Assembly: GCF_025527015.1 (NCBI RefSeq)
Contig: NZ_JAODIM010000036.1
Coordinates: forward strand, 1-64,000
DNA: 64,000 nucleotides
Source of the DNA: Winslowiella arboricola
GTDB lineage: Bacteria; Pseudomonadota; Gammaproteobacteria; Enterobacterales; Enterobacteriaceae
Direction of reading: 5' to 3'
Each line of letters begins with the position of its first letter. The first letter of the stretch is position 1. Shown here one piece after another: positions 37,006 to 47,760 of the stretch. The notes beneath the pieces were generated by a model. It had not been told where the DNA came from and did no database searches. It saw only the letters and a program-made list of their open reading frames with translations. Made by a program: the position numbers and the translations under genes.

Positions 37006-38001
37006 ATGATTCGCCTCGCTGTTGTTGGCACCAACTGGATTACCCGCCAGTTTGTCGATGCCGCGCATGAAAGCGGTAAAATAAAACTCACCGCCGTCTA
37101 CTCCCGTACGCTGGAACAGGCGCAGGCTTTTAGCCATGAGTACCCGGTCGAGCACCTGTTTATCTCGCTGGAGCAGATGGCGCAATCGGCAGATATTGAT
37201 GCGGTCTATATCGCCAGCCCCAACGCCCTGCACGCTGAACAGGCGCAGCTGTTTATGCGCCACAAGAAACATGTGATTTGCGAAAAGCCGCTGGCGTCCA
37301 ACTTAACGGAAGTTGAGCAGCTGATCGCCTGCGCGCGTGATAACCAGGTGATCCTGTTCGAAGCCTTTAAAACTGCCAGCCTGCCTAATTTTATTACCCT
37401 GCGTCAGGCGCTGCCGGACGTCGGTAAACTGCGCAAAGTGCTGTTTAACTACTGCCAGTACTCTTCGCGCTATCAGCGCTATCTTGATGGTGAAAACCCG
37501 AATACCTTTAATCCGGCCTGGTCAAACGGATCAGTTATGGATATCGGCTATTACAGTCTCGCCAGCGCCGTCGCCCTGTGGGGCGAACCGCAGAGCGTAA
37601 AGGCGCAGGCTACGCTGCTGGCAAGCGGCGTCGATGCCCACGGCTCTGTGGTCATGAGCTACGGTGATTTTGATGTCACTATTTTGCACTCTAAAGTCAG
37701 TGACTCACTGATCCCCAGCGAAATCCAGGGCGAAGACGGATCGCTGGTGATTGACCAGCTTTCACACTGTCAGCGTATTACCCTGACGCCGCGCGGCGGC
37801 AAAGCCAGAGAGCTGAGCCAGCCGCAGCATATTAATACTATGCTGTATGAAGCGGAGCACTTCGCGGCTCTGGTTGTTAACCATGAAGTGAATCATGCAG
37901 GACTGACCTCATCCCGGATTACGGCTAAATTGCTGACCGAAATCCGTCGTCAGACCGGCGTGGTGTTCCCGGCAGATAGCCGCAATTTCACGGCTGTGTA
38001 A
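37006..38001 (+). CDS. ygjR: Gfo/Idh/MocA-family oxidoreductase YgjR, 331 aa
   Basis: This NAD(P)-dependent oxidoreductase has an amino-terminal Rossmann fold (LAVVGTNWITRQF) and the family motif CEKPLASN near residue 93. The active-site helix includes MDIGYYSL, which replaces the usual G..DxGxH pattern. The substrate is unknown. The start is ATG 37006 with GGAG upstream; the open frame extends further 5' but overlaps the divergent channel gene. Position before alx is as in E. coli. Confidence 0.88.
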   Translation: MIRLAVVGTNWITRQFVDAAHESGKIKLTAVYSRTLEQAQAFSHEYPVEHLFISLEQMAQSADIDAVYIASPNALHAEQAQLFMRHKKHVICEKPLASNLTEVEQLIACARDNQVILFEAFKTASLPNFITLRQALPDVGKLRKVLFNYCQYSSRYQRYLDGENPNTFNPAWSNGSVMDIGYYSLASAVALWGEPQSVKAQATLLASGVDAHGSVVMSYGDFDVTILHSKVSDSLIPSEIQGEDGSLVIDQLSHCQRITLTPRGGKARELSQPQHINTMLYEAEHFAALVVNHEVNHAGLTSSRITAKLLTEIRRQTGVVFPADSRNFTAV

Positions 38002-38054
38002 ATATTTCTAAATATTACATTGTTTCGTTGACCATTGCTGCCGCTGAACGTATC

Positions 38055-38222
38055 TTACGTTTCTGCAAAGGGGAGTAACTTCTTAGCCAGTTAATCGTCA
38101 TTACGGCCATGATAAATCAGCGCATCACGCGTGATTTTAGCCCGGTTACTGGGCAACCCGGATAGCACCTTATCCTGCGTTGTAAGTGAGACCTTGCCGG
38201 AAGGCGAGGTTTTGCTTGCACG
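38055..38222 (+). ncRNA. yybP-ykoY riboswitch (alx leader, manganese/pH responsive)
   Basis: The leader of alx contains the conserved parts of the yybP-ykoY class: GCAAAGGGGAGTAAC (38065-38079) and GAGACCTTGCCGG...GGCGAGGTTTTGC (about 38188-38215), with GCAAA and TTTGC able to close the base stem. In E. coli the same element is the pH-responsive element of alx and senses Mn2+. It is followed by a terminator-like hairpin and the alx start. Confidence 0.88.
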
Positions 38223-38231
38223 TCAACAGAG

Positions 38232-38268
38232 CGGCTGACGTCTTCCGATGTCAGCCGTTTTTGTTTTT
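38232..38268 (+). terminator. Terminator-like hairpin between riboswitch and alx
   Basis: CGGCTGAC (38232-38239) and GTCAGCCG (38250-38257) pair, with further pairing inside, followed by TTTTTGTTTTT. The Shine-Dalgarno AAAGGA of alx begins immediately after, so it may act as a transcription attenuator controlled by the riboswitch. Confidence 0.7.
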
Positions 38269-38280
38269 AAAGGATAGTTT

Positions 38281-39249
38281 ATGAATACTGTCGGCACGCC
38301 GTTACTCTGGGGCAGCTTCGCTGTCGTGGTTCTTATTATGCTGGCGATTGACCTGCTGTTGCAGGGACGTCGCGGCTCCCACACCATGTCACTGAAACAA
38401 GCTGCCGTCTGGTCGCTGGTGTGGGTCTCCGTCTCGCTACTGTTTAGTGCCGCCTTCTGGTGGCACCTGAATGGCACTCTTGGGCGCGAAGTGGCCGATA
38501 CGCAGACTCTCGCCTTCCTTACCGGTTATGTTCTGGAAAAAGCCCTCGCGGTCGACAACGTGTTTGTCTGGCTGATGCTGTTTAGCTACTTTGCCATACC
38601 GGCGGCGCTGCAACGCCGCGTACTGATCTACGGTGTGCTTGGCGCTATTGTGCTGCGTACCATTATGATTTTTGCCGGTAGCTGGCTGGTCACACAGTTT
38701 AGCTGGATCCTGTATATCTTCGGTGCCTTCCTGCTGTTTACCGGCATCAAAATGGCGCTGGCGAAAGAAGATGACAGCGCGGTGGGTGATAAACCGGTGG
38801 TACGCTGGCTGCGCAGCCATCTGCGGATGACCGATAGCCTGGAAGGAGAGAAGTTCTTTACCCGTAAAAATGGCGTACTGTTTGCCACGCCGTTGCTGCT
38901 GGTACTGATTATGGTGGAGCTGAGCGACGTAATTTTTGCCGTCGACAGTATTCCGGCGATCTTCGCTGTCACCACTGACCCGTTTATCGTACTGACCTCA
39001 AACCTGTTCGCCATCCTCGGCCTGCGCGCCATGTACTTCCTGCTGGCGAATGTGGCGGAACGCTTCTCAATGCTGAAGTACGGCCTGGCGATTGTGCTGG
39101 TGTTTATCGGCGCGAAGATGCTGATTGTCGATATCTACCATATTCCGGTCTCGGTTTCGCTGGGGGTTGTCGGCGGTATTCTGGCACTGACGCTGTTAAT
39201 TAATGCCTGGGTTAATCACCGCAACGACCAGAAAAAAATCAGCGAATAA
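38281..39249 (+). CDS. alx: TerC-family manganese exporter Alx, 322 aa
   Basis: This integral membrane protein of the TerC family has about nine segments. E. coli Alx is induced at alkaline pH and exports manganese. Conserved acidic residues occur in [15 protein letters not shown] and [13 protein letters not shown], which line the proposed metal path. Expression should be set by the riboswitch and hairpin directly upstream. Confidence 0.93.
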   Translation: MNTVGTPLLWGSFAVVVLIMLAIDLLLQGRRGSHTMSLKQAAVWSLVWVSVSLLFSAAFWWHLNGTLGREVADTQTLAFLTGYVLEKALAVDNVFVWLMLFSYFAIPAALQRRVLIYGVLGAIVLRTIMIFAGSWLVTQFSWILYIFGAFLLFTGIKMALAKEDDSAVGDKPVVRWLRSHLRMTDSLEGEKFFTRKNGVLFATPLLLVLIMVELSDVIFAVDSIPAIFAVTTDPFIVLTSNLFAILGLRAMYFLLANVAERFSMLKYGLAIVLVFIGAKMLIVDIYHIPVSVSLGVVGGILALTLLINAWVNHRNDQKKISE

Positions 39250-39253
39250 CCTT

Positions 39254-39316
39254 TACGGACGGCGAGAACGCCGCCCGTACATCATTCCCGTTGGGGCGGC
39301 GTTCTCGCCGCCCGCA
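39254..39316. repeat. REP-like inverted repeat pair, alx-sstT gap
   Basis: Two copies in opposite orientation of a GGGCGGCGAGAACGCCGCCC-type hairpin (39255-39280 and 39293-39314). The same family occurs at 40695, 50751 and 62792, always between genes. Confidence 0.8.
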
Positions 39317-39437
39317 TCAAATAGTGACAATTTCCCCTTTTCCTGCCATCACATTTCCTTATACTCCCCCGGGCAAACACTTCATCTGGAGAAACACCCA
39401 GGGATGCCGGATGAAAGACTTTTATAACTATTAAGTA

Positions 39438-40688
39438 ATGGTTTTGAACATGATGATGGAAAAGAAGCCTTCCGGCTTGCTCGCACGCCTTCTCGGTGGC
39501 AGCCTGGTGAAACAGATTATGTTTGGTCTGGTCGCTGGCATTGCTCTGGCATGGTTCTCAAAAGACACTGCGCTGGCGGTAGGTTTACTCGGTACGCTGT
39601 TTGTCAGCGCCCTGAAAGCCGTGGCGCCACTGCTGGTGCTGGTGCTGGTGATCTCGGCGATTGCCAGCCATAAGCACGGCACGAAAACCAGTATTCGCCC
39701 GATTGTGATGCTCTATCTGCTGAGCACCTTTTTCGCCGCTGTTGTGGCGGTGGTGTTCAGCCATCTCTATCCGCAAACCCTGACGCTAAGCGCCGCCAAT
39801 AACGATATCACCCCACCGTCGGGGATTGTCGAGGTGTTGCGCGGTTTGCTAATGAGCATGGTTTCCAACCCGATTGATGCCCTGCTGCATGCCAATTACA
39901 TCGGCATTCTGGTGTGGGGCATCGGTTTAGGTCTGGCGTTCCGCCACAGTAGCGATACCACCAAAACCCTGCTGAACGATGCCTCCGAAGCGGTCACCTG
40001 GATGGTGCGTCTGGTGATCCGCTGCGCGCCAATAGGTATTTTTGGCCTGGTAGCGTCAATTCTCGCCTCTACCGGCTTTGATGTGTTGTGGAGCTACGCC
40101 CATCTGCTGACGCTGCTGCTGGGTTGTATGGTGCTGATGGCGCTGGTATTTAACCCGATGCTGGTGTTCTGGAAAATTCGCCGTAACCCTTATCCGCTGG
40201 TGTTTACCTGCCTGCGCGAAAGTGGCGTCACCGCCTTCTTTACCCGCAGCTCAGCGGCCAATATTCCGGTGAATATGGCGCTGGCAAAACGGCTGAATCT
40301 GGACGAAGACACCTATTCGGTTTCGATTCCGCTCGGTGCCACCATCAGTATGGCCGGCGCGTCGATTACCATTACCACGCTGACGCTGGCGGCGGTACAT
40401 ACGCTGGGTGTCAGCATTGATGTGCCGACGGCGATTCTGTTAAGCCTGGTGGCATCCCTCTGTGCCTGTGGCGCATCCGGTGTTGCCGGTGGCTCGCTGC
40501 TGCTGATCCCGGTGGCCTGTAATATGTTTGGTATTCCGAATGAAGTGGCGATGCAGGTGGTAGCAGTGGGCTTTATTATCGGCGTACTGCAGGACTCGGC
40601 GGAAACCGCGCTGAACTCTTCCACCGATATTCTGTTTACAGCGGCCGTCTGTCAGGCGGAACAGAGTCGCGTTTCACAGCAAGCGTAA
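39438..40688 (+). CDS. sstT: Serine/threonine:Na+ symporter SstT, 416 aa
   Basis: This dicarboxylate/amino acid:cation symporter family protein imports serine and threonine with sodium. It has about eight transmembrane segments and the re-entrant loop signatures [14 protein letters not shown] and [13 protein letters not shown]. The neighbourhood (alx upstream) is as in E. coli; ygjV, which follows sstT in E. coli, is absent. The frame opens at 39438 with ATG; a second ATG lies at 39450. Confidence 0.93.
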   Translation: MVLNMMMEKKPSGLLARLLGGSLVKQIMFGLVAGIALAWFSKDTALAVGLLGTLFVSALKAVAPLLVLVLVISAIASHKHGTKTSIRPIVMLYLLSTFFAAVVAVVFSHLYPQTLTLSAANNDITPPSGIVEVLRGLLMSMVSNPIDALLHANYIGILVWGIGLGLAFRHSSDTTKTLLNDASEAVTWMVRLVIRCAPIGIFGLVASILASTGFDVLWSYAHLLTLLLGCMVLMALVFNPMLVFWKIRRNPYPLVFTCLRESGVTAFFTRSSAANIPVNMALAKRLNLDEDTYSVSIPLGATISMAGASITITTLTLAAVHTLGVSIDVPTAILLSLVASLCACGASGVAGGSLLLIPVACNMFGIPNEVAMQVVAVGFIIGVLQDSAETALNSSTDILFTAAVCQAEQSRVSQQA

Positions 40689-40694
40689 TGGTAG

Positions 40695-40750
40695 CGGGCG
40701 GCGAGAACGCCGCCCCTGGATTATTGCAGGGGAGCCGTTCTCAGCTCCCG
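40695..40750. repeat. REP-like repeat, sstT-uxaA gap
   Basis: GGGCGGCGAGAACGCCGCCCCT is followed by a diverged partner, AGGGGAGCCGTTCTCAGCTCCC, between convergent sstT and uxaA, where it could also help end both transcripts. Confidence 0.75.
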
Positions 40751-40752
40751 TA

Positions 40753-42243
40753 TTACAAGGTTACCCCGCTTTTAAACAGCGCCAGCTCGCGGAAATCATT
40801 GCGTTCATTGTTGGTCAGTTTGCCATTAGCAATCGCCACAATCTGATCAACAAACTCACTTAGCAACGCATCCATACTGGCGCCATAAATCAGCTTACCG
40901 GCATCGAAATCGATCCAGTGCGGCTTTTTGCTTGCCAGCTCACTGTTAGTGGCAATTTTTACCGTCGGTACAAAGCCACCATACGGCGTGCCGCGCCCGG
41001 TGCTGAACAGCACCATATGACAACCGGCTCCCGCCAGCGCACTGGTTGCAACAGCATCATTCCCCGGCGCGCTTAGCAGATTGAGTCCATGTACTTTCAG
41101 CCGCTCACCATACTTCAGCACATCCACCACCTGGCTCTGCCCCGCTTTCTGCGTGCAGCCCAGTGATTTCTCTTCCAGCGTGGTGATACCGCCCGCTTTA
41201 TTACCCGGTGAGGGGTTCTCGTAAATCGGTTGCTGATGGGCAATAAAATACTGTTTAAAGTCGTTGATCATACTGACGGTTTTATCGAAGGTCGCTTCAT
41301 CTCGGCAGCGGCTCATCAGAATACGTTCAGCGCCAAACATCTCTGGTACTTCGGTCAGCACCGTGGTACCGCCATTGGCAATCATCTGATCCGAGAAGCG
41401 CCCCAGCAGCGGATTGGCGGTTATCCCGGATAAACCGTCAGAGCCGCCACACTCCAGCCCAAACTTCAGCTCACTCAGTTTGCCCGGCTGACGCCGATCG
41501 TTACGCATCACGTTATACAGCTGATGCAGACGCTCAATACCGGCTTCAACTTCATCATCCTGCTGCTGGCAGATCATAAAGATGACGCGATCGTTGTCGA
41601 ACTCGCCGAGAGTTTCGCGGAACACATCCACTTGGTTATTTTCACAACCCAGGCCAATCACCAGCACCGCACCGGCATTCGGATGGCGCACCATATTCTG
41701 CAGCATGGTGCGGGTGTTCTCATGATCCTCACCCAACTGCGAACAACCAAACGGGTGGCTGAACAGATGAACGCCATCGATATCCGCGGCATTTTCGGTC
41801 TCGCGCAGAAAGCGCGACTGAATTTGCCGCGCAATACCGTTGACGCAACCGACGGTTGGCAGGATCCACAGCTCGTTACGGATGCCGACCTCACCACTGG
41901 CGCGGCGATAGATCGCAACGTCGCGATCCACCGCCTGCGCGGGCAGCGTCAGAAAGTCGGGCTGGTACTGATACTGATCGAGATCACTGAGATTCGTGCG
42001 TGCATTTTGCGAGTGGATCACCTCGCCCGCCGCGACCGGCTGGGTGGCATGACCAATCGGCAGGCCATATTTAATTATCAGCGCTTGCGGCTCCAGCGGC
42101 TGAAGCGCGAATTTATGGCCACGCGCCACCGGCTGCAGCAGCCTTACCGACAGATCGTCCAGCTGCAGAGTTTCCCCTTCAGCCAGATCGCTTAGCGCCA
42201 CCGCGACATTATCGCGCGGGTCGATTTTAATCATGCGTTGCAT
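40753..42243 (-). CDS. uxaA: Altronate dehydratase UxaA, 496 aa
   Basis: UxaA converts D-altronate to 2-keto-3-deoxygluconate. The amino-terminal SAF-like domain is followed by the altronate dehydratase core, with GCVNG, HPFGCSQLGEDH and LECGGSDGLSG typical of the iron-dependent family. It is the last gene of a uxaC-uxaB-uxaA operon, 7 bases after uxaB, and converges with sstT. Confidence 0.94.
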   Translation of the reverse strand: MQRMIKIDPRDNVAVALSDLAEGETLQLDDLSVRLLQPVARGHKFALQPLEPQALIIKYGLPIGHATQPVAAGEVIHSQNARTNLSDLDQYQYQPDFLTLPAQAVDRDVAIYRRASGEVGIRNELWILPTVGCVNGIARQIQSRFLRETENAADIDGVHLFSHPFGCSQLGEDHENTRTMLQNMVRHPNAGAVLVIGLGCENNQVDVFRETLGEFDNDRVIFMICQQQDDEVEAGIERLHQLYNVMRNDRRQPGKLSELKFGLECGGSDGLSGITANPLLGRFSDQMIANGGTTVLTEVPEMFGAERILMSRCRDEATFDKTVSMINDFKQYFIAHQQPIYENPSPGNKAGGITTLEEKSLGCTQKAGQSQVVDVLKYGERLKVHGLNLLSAPGNDAVATSALAGAGCHMVLFSTGRGTPYGGFVPTVKIATNSELASKKPHWIDFDAGKLIYGASMDALLSEFVDQIVAIANGKLTNNERNDFRELALFKSGVTL

Positions 42244-42250
42244 AGCGGTG

Positions 42251-43702
42251 TTACCCCAGTTGTTGTGCTGCGGCGCGTGTACCGCGCTCGACGATAATTT
42301 GCAGGTGTTCGGTCACCGCAGCCACCAGTCCGGGTAACTGCGTCAGATCCTGTTGCCAGTGGGTTTTATCGGCCAGCACGCACTCGACCAGCTGCTGTGG
42401 CGTGATCTCCCCGCGATCCAGCTGCGGCCACAGCGTGGCAAACCGCTGCAGCCAGTGCGCATCATCCTGCAGCGAGAAGGTCTCACCGTGACGCTGACCG
42501 CGATAAAACACCAGCAGCGCCGCAAAGGCAAAAGTGAGCCGGCGTGGCCAGTGCCCCTGCTGCTGCTGACTGACCAGCAGTTGCGGCAACAGGCGGGTGC
42601 GGAATTTGGTCATACTGTTGAGCGCGATGGACAACAACTGATGACGAATAAACGGATTGCGGAAACGACTTAATACCGCATCGGCAAAAGCATGCAGCTG
42701 TTCGCCGGGCAGATCTAATGTGGGAATAATTTCATCACGCAGCATGCGGTCGACAAAAGCGGCGATATCCGTGTCATTCATCGCCTCACCGACAGTGTCC
42801 AGTCCGGCAAGATACGCCACCGGCACCAGCGCCGTATGGGCACCATTCAGGATCGCCACTTTCTGCTCTTTATAAGGTTTGATGTCATCAACCAGCCGCA
42901 CATTCAGCGGATAACGATCCAGGCGCAGCTCCTGCTGCAGCCAGGCTGGCCCCTGAATCACAAACTGGTAATAGACTTCGCCAGTATCCAGGTAGTTATC
43001 GCGGTAGCCCAGTTGCTGGAAAATTTGCTCCGCTTCATCCTGCGGATAGCCGGTCACAATCCGGTCCACCAGCGTCGAACAGAAGGTGTTGTGCTGTTCC
43101 AGCCACTGCGTAAACGCGGCTGGCAATTGCCATTGTTGCGCATAACGCAATACCAGTGCTTTCAGCGCCGCGCCGTTATCATCAATCAGCTCGCACGGCA
43201 GAATAATCCAGCCTTTATCCGCCGCCGCATTAAAGTGTTTAAAGCGCTCATACAGCAGGCGCGTCAGTTTGGCCGGAAAACTGTTAGCCGGGGTATCTTC
43301 CAGCCGGTCAGCGGCATCGTAGGCAATACCGGCTTCGGTGGTATTGGAGAACACCAGACGGATACTGGCATCGCGCGCCAGCGCCAGAAATTCTTCAAAC
43401 TGGCGCCAGATATGGATTTCGCGGTTTACTGAACGCACCAGCCGTGGTTCGCTCACCACTTCACCCTGATCATTCAGGCCACGGATCAGTGCGGTATAGA
43501 GGCCATCCTGACTGTTCAGGCTGTTATCCGTCTGGCTGTTAATCGGGCGAAGCACCACAATACCGGCATCGAGATCGGTATGTTCATTCAGCAGATCGAT
43601 CTGCCAGTCAACAAAAGCCCGCAGAAAGTTACCTTCGCCAAACTGAATAATACGGTCGGGATGCTGCCGTCCTGGAAACTGGTTGCGATTTAGCGTTTGC
43701 AT
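42251..43702 (-). CDS. uxaB: Tagaturonate reductase UxaB, 483 aa
   Basis: UxaB is an NADH-dependent mannitol-dehydrogenase-family enzyme reducing tagaturonate to altronate. [18 protein letters not shown] at the amino end and [18 protein letters not shown] in the catalytic region match E. coli UxaB. ATG 43702 with AGGGA upstream gives exactly the 483-residue E. coli length. Unlike in E. coli, where uxaB stands alone elsewhere, it is here between uxaC and uxaA in one operon. Confidence 0.94.
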   Translation of the reverse strand: MQTLNRNQFPGRQHPDRIIQFGEGNFLRAFVDWQIDLLNEHTDLDAGIVVLRPINSQTDNSLNSQDGLYTALIRGLNDQGEVVSEPRLVRSVNREIHIWRQFEEFLALARDASIRLVFSNTTEAGIAYDAADRLEDTPANSFPAKLTRLLYERFKHFNAAADKGWIILPCELIDDNGAALKALVLRYAQQWQLPAAFTQWLEQHNTFCSTLVDRIVTGYPQDEAEQIFQQLGYRDNYLDTGEVYYQFVIQGPAWLQQELRLDRYPLNVRLVDDIKPYKEQKVAILNGAHTALVPVAYLAGLDTVGEAMNDTDIAAFVDRMLRDEIIPTLDLPGEQLHAFADAVLSRFRNPFIRHQLLSIALNSMTKFRTRLLPQLLVSQQQQGHWPRRLTFAFAALLVFYRGQRHGETFSLQDDAHWLQRFATLWPQLDRGEITPQQLVECVLADKTHWQQDLTQLPGLVAAVTEHLQIIVERGTRAAAQQLG

Positions 43703-43715
43703 AGTCAATCCCTGG

Positions 43716-45125
43716 TTAAAGTTCAATGGCGAAATAGTCACGGGCATTGTTAAAGCAGATGTTTTGCACCATCTTGCCCAGCAAATCGATATCTGCTGGC
43801 GCTTCGCCGTTTTCTACCCAGCGGCCAATCATCTGGCACAACAGGCGGCGGAAATATTCATGACGGGTATACGAGAGGAAACTGCGGCTGTCGGTCAGCA
43901 TGCCGACAAAGCGGCTTAATAAACCGATTTGCGCCAGCTGCGTCATCTGACGCTGCATGCCATCCAGCTGATCGTTGAACCACCAGGCAGAACCAAACTG
44001 CATCTTGCCAGGCTCGCCTTCGCCCTGGAAATTACCGGCCATGGTGGCGAGCACTTCGTTATCGCGTGGATTCAGGCAGTAAAGGATGGTTTTTGGCAGC
44101 GCATTATTGCGGTTTTGCGCATCAAGCAGACGCGCCAGCGGTTCCGCCAGCGGGCGGTCGTTAATGGAGTCAAAACCGACATCCGGCCCCAGCAGCGTCA
44201 GCTGACGGCGATTGGTATTACGCAGCGCGCCAATATGATATTGCTGCACCCAGCCGCGACGCGCGTATTCCGCTCCCAGCCACACCAGCACCGCAGTTTT
44301 AAAGCGCGCAATATCCGTTTCATCCGGCGTTGCGCCCTGCAAGCGGCGCGTCAGAATGGTGTCCAGCGTCGCATCATCGGCTTCGGCAAACAGCACCACA
44401 TCCAGCGCGTGGTCAGAGACTTTACAGCCGTGGGCGGCAAAATGATCCAGGCGTTTGCTTAATGCCTGGCGCAGGTGATCGAAGCGTGAAATCGCCACAT
44501 CGGCACTGGCCGACAGTTTCTGCAGATATTCGACAAACCCTTCCGCTTCAATATTGAAGGCTTTATCCGGGCGCCATGAAGGCAGCACTTTAGTGGCAAA
44601 ACTGCTTTCGCGCGCCAGCGCAGCGTGATGTTGCAGATCGTCGATCGGGTCATCGGTGGTACCGACCATTTTCACTTTCATCTGCGTCATGATACCGCGT
44701 GCACTAAACGCGTCCTGCGCCAGCAGCTGATTACACTGCTGCCAGATGCTGTCGGCGGTTTTCTCTGACAGCAGAACATTGGTTATGCCAAACGGGCGGC
44801 GTAATTCGAGGTGCGTCCAGTGATAGAGAGGATTGCCGATGGTATGCGGCACGGTACGCGCCCAGGCATCAAACTTTTCACGGTCGCTGGCGTCACCGGT
44901 GCAGAATGCTTCCGGCACACCATTGGCGCGCATCGCCCGCCACTTATAGTGATCGCCCTTCAGCCAGATGTCATACAGGTTTGTAAAACGCCTGTTTTCG
45001 GCTATCTGCTGCGGCGGCAAATGACAGTGATAATCGAAAATCGGTTGATCGGCAGCGTAATCATGAAATAACCGCCGGGCAAACTCACTATCCAGTAAAA
45101 AATCTTCGCTCATAAAATGGGACAT
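43716..45125 (-). CDS. uxaC: Uronate isomerase UxaC, 469 aa
   Basis: UxaC isomerises D-galacturonate to tagaturonate and D-glucuronate to fructuronate. It is an amidohydrolase-fold enzyme: [13 protein letters not shown] carries metal-binding His residues and [19 protein letters not shown] the carboxyl signature. It is the first gene of the uxaCBA operon, divergent from exuT, with candidate CRP and ExuR sites between them. Confidence 0.95.
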   Translation of the reverse strand: MSHFMSEDFLLDSEFARRLFHDYAADQPIFDYHCHLPPQQIAENRRFTNLYDIWLKGDHYKWRAMRANGVPEAFCTGDASDREKFDAWARTVPHTIGNPLYHWTHLELRRPFGITNVLLSEKTADSIWQQCNQLLAQDAFSARGIMTQMKVKMVGTTDDPIDDLQHHAALARESSFATKVLPSWRPDKAFNIEAEGFVEYLQKLSASADVAISRFDHLRQALSKRLDHFAAHGCKVSDHALDVVLFAEADDATLDTILTRRLQGATPDETDIARFKTAVLVWLGAEYARRGWVQQYHIGALRNTNRRQLTLLGPDVGFDSINDRPLAEPLARLLDAQNRNNALPKTILYCLNPRDNEVLATMAGNFQGEGEPGKMQFGSAWWFNDQLDGMQRQMTQLAQIGLLSRFVGMLTDSRSFLSYTRHEYFRRLLCQMIGRWVENGEAPADIDLLGKMVQNICFNNARDYFAIEL

Positions 45126-45570
45126 ACCTGCTTCCTCTTGATCGACGTTTTTATCGCCGTGGCCTGCACGGCCCTGACGTTAAAAAGTTATCATACCAAT
45201 TCTCGTCAGCGCAGTGCTAATTTTGTGATTCATCTCACATTAGCAGCATGTTTATCGTTTTGATTTCTTTTCCCGTGACCAGCTGAATGGCTAATCCCCT
45301 GACAAAACGACGAATTTATTATCCCACACAAGAAAAATGGTTTTTGTGATGGCTCTCAACTTTTAAATCTGTATGACAAGTTATCTTTAGCCCGCTATCG
45401 AAAGTTGGCATGTTTACCCTGAGGGGTTGGCGAGGAACAAGCAATTAAGGCGCTCAGCCATGCTGCGCGTTCGCGGGTAGTGCTGGCTAAAAACCAGCGA
45501 GAAGCGGTCCCGCTCCAGATAACAAGACATGCCATAAGCGCATGAAAACAGAGACTGGAAGAGGTATTAA
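45126..45570. promoter_or_regulatory. uxaC/exuT divergent control region
   Basis: This 445-base gap holds a candidate ExuR site (AGTTATCATACCAATTCT, 45186-45203), a perfect CRP core TGTGA-N6-TCACA (45224-45239), and near exuT a weaker CRP-like core TGTGA-N6-TCAAC (45345-45360) followed by CTGTATGACAAG, a possible second ExuR site. The stretch 45420-45570 shows no gene or clear structure. Confidence 0.6.
45224..45239. promoter_or_regulatory. CRP site upstream of uxaC
   Basis: TGTGATTCATCTCACA has both CRP half sites intact with the six-base spacer. It lies about 100 bases upstream of the uxaC start. Confidence 0.75.
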
Positions 45571-46881
45571 ATGCGTAAAATTAAAGGGTTACGATGGTAT
45601 ATGATCGGGCTGGTCACCATCGGTACGATATTAGGCTATCTGACACGCAATGCGATCGCCGTGGCGGCGCCGACACTGCAAACCGATCTGCATATCACCA
45701 CTCAGCAATACTCCTATATCATTGCGGCCTACTCAGCCTGTTATACCGTTATGCAGCCGGTTGCCGGTTACATCCTCGATATCGTCGGCACCAAAATCGG
45801 CTATGCGATGTTTGCCATTATGTGGGCGATCTTCTGCGCCGCTACCGCACTGGCCGGTAGCTGGGGCGGACTGGCGATTGCCCGTGGTGCAGTTGGCGCG
45901 GCGGAAGCGGCAATGATCCCGGCAGGTTTAAAAGCCACCAGCGAATGGTTTCCGGCCAAAGAGCGCTCAATTGCCGTCGGTTACTTTAATGTTGGCTCCT
46001 CGATTGGCGCGATGCTGGCTCCGCCATTAGTGGTCTGGGCGATAATGGCCCATAGCTGGGAGATGGCGTTTGTTATTACCGGTGTACTGAGCCTGATATG
46101 GGCGATCTGCTGGCTGATTTTTTATAAACACCCAAAAGATCAGAAGAAATTAAGCGAACCAGAACGCGACTATATTCTCTCCGGTCAGGAGGCCCAGCAT
46201 CAGACTAACAATGCGAAAAAAATGTCGGCCTGGCAGATCCTGCGTAACCGCCAGTTCTGGGGTATTGCGCTGCCACGTTTTTTAGCCGAACCCGCCTGGG
46301 GGACTTTTAACGCCTGGATCCCGCTGTTTATGTTTAAAGCCTATGGCTTCAATCTGAAAGAGATTGCCATGTTCGCCTGGATGCCGATGCTGTTTGCCGA
46401 TCTCGGCTGCATCGTCGGCGGTTATCTGCCACCGCTGTTCCAGCGGCTGTTTGGCGTTAACCTGATTGTCTCGCGCAAACTGGTGGTTACCATGGGTGCG
46501 GTACTGATGATCGCCCCCGGCACTATCGGCCTGTTTACCAGTCCTTATGTCGCCATTGGCTTATTATGTATTGGCGGCTTTGCGCATCAGTCACTGTCCG
46601 GCGCGCTGATCACGCTCTCTTCTGATGTCTTTGGTCGCAATGAAGTGGCGACGGCCAACGGTCTGACCGGTATGGCCGCGTGGACCGCCAGTACTATGTT
46701 TGCGCTGGTAGTCGGTGCGCTGGCGGATACGCTTGGTTTCAGCCCGCTGTTCGCGGCGCTGGCAGTGTTTGACCTGCTGGGTGCGGTCGCCATCTGGACT
46801 CTGCTGAAAAATCAGCCGGTGTCAGAACTCACCGCCCAAAGTAGCGCCATCCCGCCGGTTAATGCGGTACCAAAAGCATAA
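45571..46881 (+). CDS. exuT: Hexuronate transporter ExuT, 436 aa
   Basis: This major facilitator protein of the anion:cation symporter family imports galacturonate and glucuronate. It has twelve predicted segments, with LGYLTRNAIAVAAPTL in the first helix and GAAEAAMIPAGLKATSEWFP matching the family signature (G.aEa...P). It faces uxaCBA across a shared control region and is followed by exuR, as in E. coli. Confidence 0.94.
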   Translation: MRKIKGLRWYMIGLVTIGTILGYLTRNAIAVAAPTLQTDLHITTQQYSYIIAAYSACYTVMQPVAGYILDIVGTKIGYAMFAIMWAIFCAATALAGSWGGLAIARGAVGAAEAAMIPAGLKATSEWFPAKERSIAVGYFNVGSSIGAMLAPPLVVWAIMAHSWEMAFVITGVLSLIWAICWLIFYKHPKDQKKLSEPERDYILSGQEAQHQTNNAKKMSAWQILRNRQFWGIALPRFLAEPAWGTFNAWIPLFMFKAYGFNLKEIAMFAWMPMLFADLGCIVGGYLPPLFQRLFGVNLIVSRKLVVTMGAVLMIAPGTIGLFTSPYVAIGLLCIGGFAHQSLSGALITLSSDVFGRNEVATANGLTGMAAWTASTMFALVVGALADTLGFSPLFAALAVFDLLGAVAIWTLLKNQPVSELTAQSSAIPPVNAVPKA

Positions 46882-46892
46882 TCTCAACCACA

Positions 46893-46910
46893 GGCCGAAA
46901 GGATTCGGCC
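46893..46910 (+). terminator. Hairpin after exuT
   Basis: GGCCGAA and TTCGGCC form a perfect 7-bp stem around AGGA, 11 bases after the exuT stop. No T run follows, so termination may be partial. Confidence 0.4.
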
Positions 46911-46936
46911 CCTGCGCTGTAAAATCCGGCAATAAA

Positions 46937-46952
46937 CTGGTATAACAACTAC
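46937..46952. promoter_or_regulatory. Candidate ExuR site upstream of exuR
   Basis: The sequence CTGGTATAACAACTAC, about 40 bases before exuR, shares the TGGTATxA core with the candidate site near uxaC and with the known ExuR/UxuR motif (TTGGTATACCAA-like). Confidence 0.45.
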
Positions 46953-46986
46953 CCCCCCCACGTGTTTATATTCCGGAGACGCCATC

Positions 46987-47760
46987 ATGGAACTGAGCGA
47001 ATCACGCCGTCTTTATCAGCAACTGGCTGCCGAACTAAAACGGCGCCTCGAAGCAGGTGATTACGCCGTGGGTGATAAATTGCCTGCCGAGCGCATTATC
47101 GCCGAAGAGACCGGCGTCAGTCGCACCGTGGTGCGGGAAGCGATCATTATGCTGGAAGTGGAAGGTTACGTTGAAGTGCGTAAAGGCTCTGGCATCCACG
47201 TGGTCAGCAATCAGCAGAAAAAGAGCGTTACGCCCCATAGTCAGCTCGAGTTCGCCAATTTCGGCCCTTTTGAGTTGCTTCAGGCGCGCCAGCTGATTGA
47301 GAGTAATGTGGCTGAATTTGCCGCCACTCAGGTTACCCGTCAGGATATTATGCAACTGATGGAGATTCAGGAGCAGGCGCGCAATGAAGATCGTTTTCGC
47401 GACTCAGAATGGGATATGAAATTCCATGTGCAGATAGCGCAAGCGACGCAAAATAGCGCGTTAGCCGCGATTGTCGAAAAGATGTGGTCGCACCGCCTGT
47501 ACAACCCTTACTGGCTGAAGCTGCACGAGCATATAGACGATAAATCGATTGAAAGCTGGTGTGACGATCATGACCGCATTCTAAAAGCGCTGATGCGTAA
47601 AGATCCCGCCGCCAGCAAACTGGCGATGTGGCAGCATCTGGAGAACACCCGACAGATGTTATTCCGTGCCACCAGCGATGACTTCGAATTTAATGTCGAT
47701 CGCTATATGTTCGCCGAAAACCCGGTGATAACCCTCGAAAAATCGGAAAAGCCAGAGTAA
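46987..47760 (+). CDS. exuR: Hexuronate regulon repressor ExuR, GntR family, 257 aa
   Basis: The FadR-type winged helix ([22 protein letters not shown]) and FCD effector domain follow E. coli ExuR throughout. It represses exuT and the uxa genes and is released by galacturonate or tagaturonate. Start ATG 46987 follows CGGAGA. Confidence 0.94.
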   Translation: MELSESRRLYQQLAAELKRRLEAGDYAVGDKLPAERIIAEETGVSRTVVREAIIMLEVEGYVEVRKGSGIHVVSNQQKKSVTPHSQLEFANFGPFELLQARQLIESNVAEFAATQVTRQDIMQLMEIQEQARNEDRFRDSEWDMKFHVQIAQATQNSALAAIVEKMWSHRLYNPYWLKLHEHIDDKSIESWCDDHDRILKALMRKDPAASKLAMWQHLENTRQMLFRATSDDFEFNVDRYMFAENPVITLEKSEKPE

